From Rhabdophis nuchalis (taxonomy: Eukaryota > Chordata > Lepidosauria > Squamata > Natricidae): a DNA stretch of 64,000 nt. This document shows positions 55,224-64,000 of this stretch, piece by piece. Within the stretch, counting starts at the first letter, position 1. The number at the start of each line of letters is the position of its first letter. The notes under the pieces were generated by a model. It made no database searches, was not told where the DNA came from, and saw only the letters and a program-made list of their open reading frames with translations. Where the stretch lies: NCBI GenBank assembly GCA_039707465.1, contig CM077646.1:83104715-83168714 (forward strand). The letters run 5' to 3'. Position numbers and translations under genes: made by a program.

Positions 55224-55410
55224 ACCGTATTTATCGGCGTATAACACGCACCGGCATATAACACGCACCTTCATTTTAAGAGGGAAATTTCAGGGAAAAA
55301 AATTAAATTTCAAATAAAGAACTTTGAAGCAAAATAAGGGTAGCTCAGAACTTTTTTTTATTAATATTATACCACTTATAAGGTAAATAATGTAAAAGGA
55401 AAATGTGGTG

Positions 55411-55471
55411 AAACTCACTTAACGACGGCCTTGGTTAGCAACCAAACTTTTAGGCTCAATTGTGGTCATAA
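55411..55471. mobile_element. Fragment of the CAGGTAGTCC-family MITE
   Basis: ACTCACTTAACGACGG and GGCTCAATTGTGGTCATAAG match the 3' part of the 16635-17023 element. It ends just before the terminal repeat and runs into the CT tract. Confidence 0.75.
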
Positions 55472-55474
55472 GTT

Positions 55475-55910
55475 CTTTCTTTCTCTCTCTCTCTTTCCTC
55501 CTTCCCCCCTCTCTCCATTTCTCTTTCTTTCTCTCTTTTTCTCTTTCTTTCTCTCTCTTTCTCTTTCTTTCCCTTCATCTCTCTCTTTCTATCTGTCTCT
55601 CTCTCCTTCCTCTGCCCATCTCTCTCACTCTGTGTTTGTCTGTCTGTCTGTCTCTCACTCACTTAATCAGTCTCTATCTATCTGTCTCTCCCTCCCTCTC
55701 TCTGTGTGTGTCACTCACTCTGATTCTCTCCCTCCCTCTCTCTGTCTCTGTATGCCTGTCTCTTCCTCTTTCCCCCTGTCTGTCTCCGATTCATTCTCTA
55801 TCTGTGTCTCTCTCCGTCTCTCTCCCTCCCTCTCTTTCTCTCTGTCTCTGTCTTTCCCTCCCTTCCCCTCTGTCTCTCTCTGTGTATGTCAGTCACTCCC
55901 TCTCTTCCCT
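55475..55910. repeat. CT-rich tract (CTCTTT, CTGT and CCCT units)
   Basis: About 435 bp of degenerate polypyrimidine repeat. It accounts for the S/L/F-rich frames starting at 55431 and 55462. Confidence 0.95.
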
Positions 55911-56047
55911 CTCCCCCCGCCCCAACCCGGGAAGCAGCAGAAGGGCCGGCATGCCAGAGGTTACGGACGCCTCCTCCCACAGCGGGCCAGGTGGCCCGGC
56001 AGGGGCGTCAGGCAGAGAAGCCGCGAGAAGCCGCGCGTATCTCCGCC

Positions 56048-56182
56048 GGCTTCTCTGCCTTTCGCGCGGCTTCTCTGCCCTTCCCAGAGCCTTGCGCCCG
56101 GCAGGGGCATCGGGCAGGGATGCCCCTGCCGGGCGCAAGGCTCTGGGAAGGGCAGCGAAGCCGCGCGAAAGGCAGAGAAGCC
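56048..56182. repeat. GC-rich inverted repeat, 63-bp arms
   Basis: 56048-56110 is the reverse complement of 56120-56182 except for one mismatch, with a 9-bp loop (CGGGCAGGG). The arms are rich in CpG. The words GAGAAGCCGCG and ATCTCCGCCGGCTTC also recur as direct repeats on both sides. Confidence 0.93.
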
Positions 56183-56760
56183 GCGCGTATCTCCGCCGGC
56201 TTCCTCCGACAGGGAGGAGAAACGTGTGCTGTGGTGGCTGTCAGAGGGAGCCGGGGGAGATGCGCGGGGCTTCCCTGCCCGATGCCCCCTCTTTGGCCCT
56301 TCCCCCCGCCCGTTCGCTCGCTCCAGGGGGCTGTGGCTCCGGCGCAGCCACAGCCCCGGGCATTCCGCCCGCCCGTTCGCTCGCTCGAGGGGGCTGTGGA
56401 GCCGCGCGTACAGGGAGGCGGGCGCCCGGTGCCCGGACGGGTCCGGCGCAGCTCCCCGACATGCCGGGCCCTCTGCTGCCGACCACTGTAAAAACATGGC
56501 TTCGGCGTATAACACGCATACATCATTTGCCCCCTATTTTCAGGGGGAAAAAGTGCGTGTTATACGCCGATAAATACGGTAGCTTCCATGAGAAGAAGAC
56601 AGGAGGGAAGATAAAGCTAGCAGCGCACAAATATTGTATTGGATGTTGGAAGAAATTAACCTGGATATCCTTGGGCAGCAGCTTCATGAAAAAATAATCC
56701 CTTTTTCATGTCATAAGTAGACAAAACAGCACAAAAATAATTGCTTCCTTCTACAAACAG

Positions 56761-57540
56761 GGTGGGGGGGTGGCGGTTGTTATAAAGGAGAGTGTTGATC
56801 CGAGGGAGACCACTGTGCCTCAGATAGCCGGATGTGAGTCCCTCTGTGTGAAGTGGGGTCGTGAGAGGCAGTTGGGCCTGTTGATTCCGTACCTGGCTCC
56901 CTGCTACGTATCAACGGCCCTACCCAAGCTTCTCAACGTGATAGCCGAGGTGGTTGGCACCCCTAGGCTGCTAGTCATGGGGGATTTCAACTTGCCATCG
57001 GTCGGTGAGACGTCTGAGATGGCCCAGGAGATGGCCCGCGAGTTCATGGCTTCCATGACGGCCATGGACCTGACCCAGTTAATTCATGACCCCACCCACA
57101 TTGGAGGTGTTGACGACCATCTTTAAAGCGTTCCATGGCTCAGGGCCTAACTACATACGAGACTGCCTCCTGCCCCATACATCCCTTCGACTGATCCGCT
57201 CCCATAGAGAGGGCCTTCTCCGGGTGCCGTTGGCCAGGCAATGCCGGTTGGTGACACCCAGGGGAAGAGCCTTCTCTGTGGCAGGCCCTACCCTCTGGAA
57301 TGACCTGCCCCCTGAACTACGTACCATCTCGGACCTCCGCTTGTTCCGCCAGCGCCTTAAAACGCTTCTGTTCCAACAAGCCGGCCTAGTATAACCCCCG
57401 ATACTGAGTTTTAACATTGAAAATTTTAATTAGAGGTTTTATAAGTTGGTTTTAGCACGGGATCATTATTTAATAGCTTTTAAAATAGGTATTTATATGT
57501 ATATTTTGTTTTAAACTACCTGTGCGCCGCCCTGGATCCT
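56761..57540 (+). mobile_element. CR1 LINE with large internal deletion
   Basis: The frame 56770-57126 encodes the middle of the endonuclease ([57 protein letters not shown]). At about 57100-57107 it passes directly to the C-terminal segment (57086-57394: [51 protein letters not shown]). The end of the endonuclease and the whole RT are absent. 3' UTR ends at GCCGCCCTGGATCC with no long tail. Confidence 0.92.
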
Positions 57541-57544
57541 TTTT

Positions 57545-59188
57545 TTGTTACCTGGGAGGAGTTTGATCCTGTGACTCCTGAGGACATGGACAGGATATTG
57601 GGGCGGCTGAATGCCACCACATGTTTATTGGACCCGTGTCCCTCCTGGTTGGTACTGGCCTCCCAGGAGGTTACACGAGGGTTACATGGCTCCAGGGAAT
57701 TGTCAACGCTTCTCTGAGTGAGGGTTTTTTGCTGGCCGCCTTGAAAGAGGCGGTGGTGAGACCCCTCCTCAAGAAGCCATCTCTGGATCCGGCTGTTCTG
57801 GCCAACTATCATCCTGTCTCCAACCTTCGGTTTATTGCGAAGGTTGTTGAGAGTGTGGTGGCGTGGCAGCTCCCTCAGCACCTGGATGCAGCTGTCTATC
57901 TGGACTTGTGCCAGTCCGGCTTCCGGCCTAGGTACAGCACGGAGATGGCATTGGTCACGTTGGTCAATGATCTCTGGAGGGCTCAGGATAGGGGCTGTTC
58001 CTCTATCCTGGTCCTGTTAGATCTCTCAGCGGCTTTTGATACCATCGACCATGGTATCATGCTGCACCGGTTGGAGGGGTTAGGGGTAGGGGGCAATGTT
58101 CTACAATGTTCTTATAAGTCTAATATTAAATTAAAATTAAATTAAATTACATTAAATTATTAAATTAAATTAAATTAATATTAAATTCTACGGTGGTTCT
58201 CCTCCTAACTCTCTGATTGGTCACAGTTTGTGTTGGCAGGGGGCAGAGGTCAACTTCAAGGTGCCTCACTTGTGGGGTTCCACAGGGGTCGGTCCTCTCG
58301 CCCCTCCTGTTCAACATCTATGTGAAGCCATTGGGTGAGATCATCCGTGGCTTTGGGGTAGAGTTCCATCAGTACACTGACGATACTCAGCTGTATATCT
58401 CTACCCCGTACCACCCCAACGATGCCGTGGAAGTGATGTCCCAGTATCTGGAGGCTGTGTGAGTCTGGATTGGGAGGAACAGGCTTTGACTCAACCCATC
58501 CAAGACCGAGTGACTGTGGCTTCCAGCGTCACGGTATAGCCAGTTGACGCCATCTCTGGCTATTGGGGGCGAATCATTAGCCCCCACAGAGAGGGCTCAC
58601 AACTTGGGTATCCTCCTGGACTCTCGGCTGTCTTTAGAAGAGCACATGACAGCTGTGGCCAGGGGGGCTTTCTATCAGGTTCGCCTGATACGCCAGTTGC
58701 ATCCCTTTCTGGATCGTGACGCCTTATGCACTGTCACTCAAGCTCTCGTCACCTCCCGCCTGGACTACTGTAACGCTCTCTACATGGGCCTTCCCTTGAG
58801 ATGCACCTGGAGGCTCCAGTTAGTTCAGAATGCGGCTGCGCGGGGGATTTTGGGAGCATCTAAATGCTGCCATGTTACACCTCTCCTGCGTGAGCTGCAC
58901 TGGCTGCCTGTGGCTTTCTGGGTGTGATTCAAGATACTAGTGACCACCTTTAAAGCATTCCATGGCAAGGGACCTGGTTATCTGCAAGACCGTCTCCTGC
59001 TGCCAAATACCTCCCACCGACCAGTTCGCTCCCACAGAGAAGGCCTACTCAGGGTGCCGTCGGCCAGACAATGTCAGCTTGTGACCCCCAGGGACAGAGC
59101 CTTCTCTGTGGCAGCTCCTGTCCTCTGGAATGACCTACCTCATGAATTACGTACGATCTCAGACCTACGTTTCTTCCTTCGGGCCTGA
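57545..59188 (+). pseudogene. CR1 ORF2, RT and C-terminal part, broken
   Basis: Pieces in order: 57621-58145 ([29 protein letters not shown] start, [15 protein letters not shown]), insertion, 58217-58462 ([14 protein letters not shown], then YTDD where active enzymes have YADD), 58544-58927 ([36 protein letters not shown]) and 58940-59188 ([23 protein letters not shown]). Stops include TGA at 58460 and 58925. The loss of Ala in the catalytic box, the stops and the insertion make it inactive. Confidence 0.92.
58105..58185 (+). mobile_element. 81-bp insertion: CR1 terminus and (TTAAA)n tail
   Basis: TTCTAC at 58099-58104 is repeated at 58186-58191. Between them, AATGTTCTTATAAGTCTAAT leads into a (TTAAA)n run, like the final bases of the 12719-13365 element (GGTTCTATAAATCTAAAT and the same tail). 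Confidence 0.8.
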
Positions 59189-59376
59189 AGACACATCTAT
59201 TTCATGCAGCCGGCCTGTCATAGCTTTTAATTGGGTTTTAGTATTGGGTTTTAAATTATGGGCCAAAGTATTTAATATATATTAATATATTATTTTAACT
59301 TCTGTATTTTCTGTTTTTACTTTGGCTGTTCACCGTCCTGAGTCCCGAGAGGGAGAAGGGCAGATTATAAATTAAA

Positions 59377-60171
<795 letters not shown>

Positions 60172-60251
60172 ATAAAATAAATAAGTATTATTCCTATTTT
60201 CTCCATGGCAATTTCTTCCTCACCTGGCCTTTCAGTACTCCCAACAATGCA

Positions 60252-61302
60252 CTTATTTATTTATTTATTTTATTTTATTAAATTTATACCCCGCCCTTCT
60301 CCAAACGGACCCAGGGCGGCGCACAGGGATGTTAAAACACATATAAAACATATAAAATTTTAAAAAACTTATTCTAATAGACCCTGCGCTAAAAACCGAA
60401 TTTAAAAAACCCAAATTTAAAACTATCTAAGAGTCAGTAATGGGGGTTATGCTAGGCCGGCTAGATGGAATAGGTGTGTCTTCAGACACTTGCGGAAGAG
60501 GCGGAGGTCAGAGATGGTGCGGAGTTCAGGGGGTAGGTCGTTCCAAAGGGAAGGGCCCGCCACAGAGAAGGCTCTTCCCCTGGGTGTCGCCAGTCGGCAT
60601 TGTCCAGCCGACGGCACCCTGAGGAGGCCCTCTCTGTGGGAGCGTATCGGTCTGAGGGATGTATGGGGCAGGAGGCGGTCTCGCATATAACTAGGCCCCG
60701 AGCCATGGAGCGCTTTAAAGATGGTCGTTAAAACCTTGAAGCGCACCCGAAAGACCACAGGGAGCCAGTGCAGCTCGCGCAGGATAGGTGTTATGTGGGA
60801 GTGTCTAGGCGCTCCCGTAATCACCTGCGCGGCTGCGTTCTGGACTAGCTGCAGCTTTCGGGTGCACCTCAAGGGGAGCCCCATGTAGAGAGCATTACAG
60901 TAGTCGAGTCGAGAGGTGACGAGTGCTTGAGTGACTGTGCGTAAGGCACCCTGGTCCAGTAAGGGGCGCAATTGGCGCATCAGGCGTACCTGATGGAATG
61001 CCCCCCTGGCCACGGCTGCCACATGATCTTCCATAGACAGCCGGGAATCCAGGAGGACACCCAAATTGCGCGCCCTCTCCACGGGGGCCGGTGTTTCGCC
61101 CCCAATGGCCAGAGTTGGAATAATCTGGCTGAACCGGGGCGCCGGAAGCCACAGCCACTCAGTCTTGGACGGGTTGAGCCTGAGTTTGTTACCACCCATC
61201 CAGATCCGTACGGCCTCCAAACACCGGGACATAACCTCGACGGCATCGTTGGGGTGGTCTGGGGTGGATATGTACAACTGAGTATCATCAGCGTACAGAT
61301 GA
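60252..61302 (-). mobile_element. 5'-truncated CR1 LINE (subfamily C)
   Basis: The intact minus-strand frame 61277-60447 (276 codons) starts just after the YADD box ([25 protein letters not shown]) and runs to [11 protein letters not shown]. It differs from the 32810-35731 protein at only a few residues (for example DQGALRT for DRGALRT, SLWND for VLWND). A (AAAT)n tail lies at 60252-60278. The 5' break falls within the catalytic region near 61302. Confidence 0.95.
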
Positions 61303-61580
61303 TCACCAATGTGACTGAATCTTGCTTTTAATCAGCCTCCTCTTCTTTTCTCTTTCTTTCTAAGCATTAAATCCTTCTCTAGAGAGCATTTTCCAGGCAG
61401 AAGCCTCTGACCCCTTATTTTTCCTTTAATATCAGATATGTTTTGAAACATTAACAAGCTTTAAAGACCTCCTAATATTTTTCCACTAAAGAATCTTTAA
61501 ACTATTGCTGAAAGGAGAGATTGGTGAATTAATCCCAGTTATTACACATAAAACTCTTAACTGGAAGTGATTGCTGTATC
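61303..61580. other. No feature recognised
   Basis: Short unassigned stretch between the CR1 and the L1 insertion site. Confidence 0.5.
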
Positions 61581-61864
61581 GACATACATACACAATATTT
61601 TTTTTTATTGCAAAAGTTTTATTGGTTTTTACAAATTTTTTCAGGTAGGGTAAAGTGGAGTACAGAGATATTTTAAGAACTTTCACGTCGAGATCATTGG
61701 CCCCTCCAGGGCTTCTTAATAAGACATTGGTGATACATTTTTCAATAATACTACAAGGTGAAAATAAATGCATACATCATAAATTCTAAATTCCATGCTG
61801 GCAGTCGTGTACAAACATCCAGATAAAAATTATGCTATATTAATAAAGATAATAAAGATCAAAG

Positions 61865-62719
61865 TCATTTTTTTGATCTAAGTCTCTTAGCAATTGTGTC
61901 TTCTTGTTCTCCTTCCTGGCCCCCAGTGGGCGGGGCTGTGGCCCCCTCTGCCCCTCCCGGATCTTCCCCCAGGGTAGAGGAATGTTTTTTAAGAAAGGCT
62001 TCCGCCTCAGCCACTGTTTTAATCCTTACTCTTCCTCCTTCCCAGAACACCAACATCCCTTCTGGCATCGCCCACTTAAACCAAATCCCGTGTTCAAACA
62101 ATTTTTTAGATAAGAAGGAGTACTTCCTCCTCACCTCTCTAATCTTTTTTGGGATCTGTTTCAAGATAGCGATTTCCTTTTGTTGATGAATTAACGGACC
62201 CTCTCTCTGCGCCTTCAAGATTCCCTCCCTAGTCGACCTTCTAACAAATTTAATATGTATCTCTCTGGGTACTTCATTTATCCTGGCATATGCTGAATTT
62301 ATTCTGTAGACTAGGTCAATGTCCCCCCTGATCTCATCTTTAGGTTTTTGTAAATAGTCTGCTAAAATTGTACTCATGAGATCAGGAAGGCATTCACCAG
62401 GTTCCTCAGAAATATTCTGAAATCTTAAAAAATATGACATCCTCTCAAAATCCATCCTAGACATATGACCAGACAAATCTCCAATTTCAGTATTAATATT
62501 TTTAAGTTCCCCCTTTGCCCCAGCCAGCCCCACTTCCAACTCCTCGGTCTTCTGTGTATTCTGCATCAATTTTTTCTGTGTTTCCAAAAGTTCAAGTTTA
62601 GAGCTGCAATGATCTTTTCTCAATTCTTTAATTTCCAACACCAAGGAGTGTAACACTGCTTCCATAGCTGTCATTCTTTCTTCCAATCCTGGATTTTCTG
62701 GTTGCTTTTTTGAAGCCAT
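61865..62719 (-). CDS. L1-type ORF1 protein, 284 aa, intact
   Basis: L1 ORF1p is an RNA-binding, chaperone-like trimer that packages the element's RNA. The protein starts MASKKQPENPG; residues about 12-88 form a long heptad-rich coiled coil (MTAMEAVLHSLVLEIKEL.., ELEVGLAGAKGELKNI). A central RRM-like domain follows at about 95-160 (YFLRFQNISEEPGE, then REIHIKFVRRSTREGIL) and a C-terminal domain to about 245 (ILKQIPKKIREVRRKY, GIWFKWAMPEGMLVF). An acidic, Gly-rich tail ends in KRLRSKK. Length and order match vertebrate L1 ORF1p. The first in-frame Met follows a 5' UTR with no rival start. No stops or shifts are present. Confidence 0.93.
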   Translation of the reverse strand: MASKKQPENPGLEERMTAMEAVLHSLVLEIKELRKDHCSSKLELLETQKKLMQNTQKTEELEVGLAGAKGELKNINTEIGDLSGHMSRMDFERMSYFLRFQNISEEPGECLPDLMSTILADYLQKPKDEIRGDIDLVYRINSAYARINEVPREIHIKFVRRSTREGILKAQREGPLIHQQKEIAILKQIPKKIREVRRKYSFLSKKLFEHGIWFKWAMPEGMLVFWEGGRVRIKTVAEAEAFLKKHSSTLGEDPGGAEGATAPPTGGQEGEQEDTIAKRLRSKK

Positions 62720-63579
62720 GGTGAGCTGTTAAAGTCAGTGCCACTAAGATGGCGTTTTTTGGGTGCGGCCGCTGGAGCAAGTCCAGGGGAAAATGTTCAG
62801 GAAAGTTGTAGAAAGTTATAATATCCAGAGAGAAAAACACTTTCCACTATCAATTATTAAGACAAAGAAGGCACTCCAGGGAAGGAATCAATTAAACCAG
62901 AAAATCCTCCTTTAGTAGAGAGAGGCAGTCCAGGTCACAAAGAGATGTTGATAATTTTCCCATAAAGAATAGTCGTTTAGGAACAAAGGGCAGCCATCTT
63001 CCACCGCCCAATCTGGCAGCCAGCCGGAGAAAGTAGCAAAAGAAATTGTTTCAATAAAGCCGGACTTAGATACATTGTATAGAAACAAGCCGCAAAAGAC
63101 TTTCACTTGTTCCGCAAAAGTCCGGATGCGAAATATCCGCTCCCTCGCGTTCGAGGAGCCATTTCTGCGCGCCGCTGTTATAAATCCGAGGGGGGGTTAG
63201 CAAACACCCCCCTCCACGTTTCTCTCGTTCAAAGCCGCCAGCAAAAAAGTTAAAGTCACTTACTCTCCACCTCGCCGCTCAAGCCCCGGCACAGCCATCC
63301 GGCCCGAACGCTCCCGTTCTTCTCCAAATCAGTTATTTGTTGCCGCCCTCCGTTGGCGAAGGGAACCAAGCCCCCCACAGCATGTCTTCTTCCACCTAGA
63401 CCGAAGACAAGGACCCTTTCCCGGCCGCCGCTAGGCTGAACAGGTCCAGGCAAGCCAGTCCTACGGAGGGTCCCCCCAAAAAAGGGGCACCCCACCCCGT
63501 TAGGGGCAGAAAAAAGAACAAAACGGCGGACAAGTCCTAGGACTCGTCCGTCGCCGCCAGAAGCTGGAACAGGAAGTCC
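62720..63579 (-). promoter_or_regulatory. L1 5' UTR, probable internal promoter
   Basis: GC- and CpG-rich compared with the surroundings, as expected for the internal promoter region of an L1. Small frames here (for example 63594-63256) are due to base composition. Contains G/C runs (63190-63197, 63476-63483) and CCGCCATTTT-like motifs (the plus strand reads AAACGGCGGAC at 63518-63528), which could be transcription factor sites. Confidence 0.65.
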
Positions 63580-63598
63580 GACATACATACACAATATT

Positions 63599-64000
63599 GA
63601 AGCACTGAAGAATTTCTTTGGGCAGTAACAAAACTACAGTATATTCTAATGATTAGTTGGAAAGATTAGCAGTCTAATTAAAATAGGTCATAAAAACTAA
63701 AATTAAAACAGAATGAAGACCAAAAAAATAGTGATAGCAGTACACAATAGAAACCGAACAGAGAGCATCTTTGAATGGAGGCTAAAGGGAGAAATTTTAA
63801 GTATGATTTCAAGCTTTGATTGCTTCTGTTTTTCTAGAATAACCAAGAATAGAGAGAAGGGCTCCTTTGGGGATAAATGTTTTAAGCAAAATTGAAAGAG
63901 GGGGTATAGAACATTTGAAAACTAAAGCAAAACAAGAAAGTAAACTTCAGAATAGAGACTTGGAAAGAGTGAAACTATTGAGAATTAGGTTATAATAAAA
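63599..64000. other. No feature recognised
   Basis: A-rich intergenic DNA to the window edge. The 60-codon frame 63713-63895 is not recognised. Confidence 0.5.

Larger units (their letters stand above)
55224..56579. mobile_element. 1.36-kb MITE with captured CpG-rich DNA
   Basis: Ends CCGTATTTATCGGCGTATAA and TTATACGCCGATAAATACGG are perfect inverted repeats of at least 27 bp, flanked by TA (55222-55223 and 56580-56581). The interior is a mosaic: an internal piece of the CAGGTAGTCC-family MITE (55411-55471), a long CT-rich tract (55475-55910) and a GC-rich block (55915-56480). No transposase is present. The long frames in the GC-rich part, open on both strands at once, are products of base composition. 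Confidence 0.88.
57541..59376 (+). mobile_element. 5'-truncated CR1 LINE (subfamily B)
   Basis: Starts in the linker-to-RT region (TWEEFDPVTPEDMDRILG like) directly after the previous copy's 3' end, and ends with CACCGTCCTGAGTCCCGAGA and AAATTAAAT, directly before the next copy. It is split at 58105 by a short insertion. Confidence 0.92.
61600..63579 (-). mobile_element. Compact L1-type element: 5' UTR, ORF1, 3' UTR, poly(A); no ORF2
   Basis: GACATACATACACAATATT stands at 61581-61599 and again at 63580-63598, a perfect 19-bp target-site duplication. On the minus strand the element starts GGACTTCCTGTTCCAGC, has a CpG- and GC-rich 5' UTR of about 860 bp, an intact ORF1 (62719-61865), a 3' UTR of about 250 bp with CCAATAAAAC and GCAATAAAA signals, and an A tail at the 61600 side. 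No endonuclease or RT frame exists between ORF1 and the tail, so it must have moved with ORF2 protein from another L1. Confidence 0.93.

Noticed and set aside
55431..56697. Frames of 380 and 411 codons, with others on both strands
   Set aside because: The first half is a CT microsatellite and the second is GC-rich DNA with few stop codons in any frame. No domain is visible.

Overview
The window looks like intergenic, AT-rich DNA from a squamate reptile, most likely a snake or another lizard relative. The evidence is the mix of repeats: many CR1-superfamily LINEs in several subfamilies, a Bov-B (RTE) LINE, L1 elements, tRNA-derived SINEs, hAT and Tc1/mariner-type MITEs, and gammaretrovirus-like LTR remnants. 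No bacterial gene organisation, CRISPR array or rRNA is visible. I recognise no host protein-coding gene; every long open frame that I can assign belongs to a transposable element or to a low-complexity repeat.

Layout. 1-12.7 kb is mostly unique AT-rich sequence dotted with short palindromic hAT-type MITEs (1232, 7755, 10010, 11057) that carry 8-bp target duplications, a longer hAT MITE (1963), a solo LTR (3179-3434) and a second possible LTR (9457). 12.7-17 kb holds a CR1 3' end, microsatellites and three families of larger MITEs. At 17.6-21.3 kb a hAT MITE was split by a near-complete CR1 with an intact 950-codon endonuclease/reverse transcriptase frame. 23-31 kb has LINE remnants, SINEs, a MITE with an 85-bp perfect palindrome and a Tc1 fragment. 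At 32.2-38.7 kb one Bov-B LINE is cut in three by two separate CR1 insertions, the first of which keeps an intact 973-codon frame.

38.7-42.1 kb is a short L1-type element split by a MITE. 43-49 kb has a second solo LTR and a three-level nest (CR1 inside CR1 inside hAT). 49.9-53.4 kb is a collapsed endogenous retrovirus with RNase H and integrase remnants. 55.2-56.6 kb is a MITE that carries a CpG-rich block. 56.8-61.3 kb is a pile-up of CR1 copies. 61.6-63.6 kb is a compact L1 with an intact ORF1, no ORF2, a poly(A) tail and a 19-bp target-site duplication.

How the parts work together: the two intact CR1 frames encode the machinery that could have produced the many truncated CR1 copies. The MITEs have no transposase and must have relied on hAT or Tc1/mariner enzymes made elsewhere. 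The ORF1-only L1 must have used an ORF2 protein from another locus. The nesting order gives a relative history: the Bov-B and hAT copies are older, and the CR1 insertions are younger. The most notable observations are the ORF1-only L1 (with a second candidate), the LTR whose TATA and CCAAT boxes each sit in the loop of a perfect 15-bp hairpin, the retroviral deletion joining integrase directly to the 3' LTR, and a template-switch mutation in a CR1 frame.
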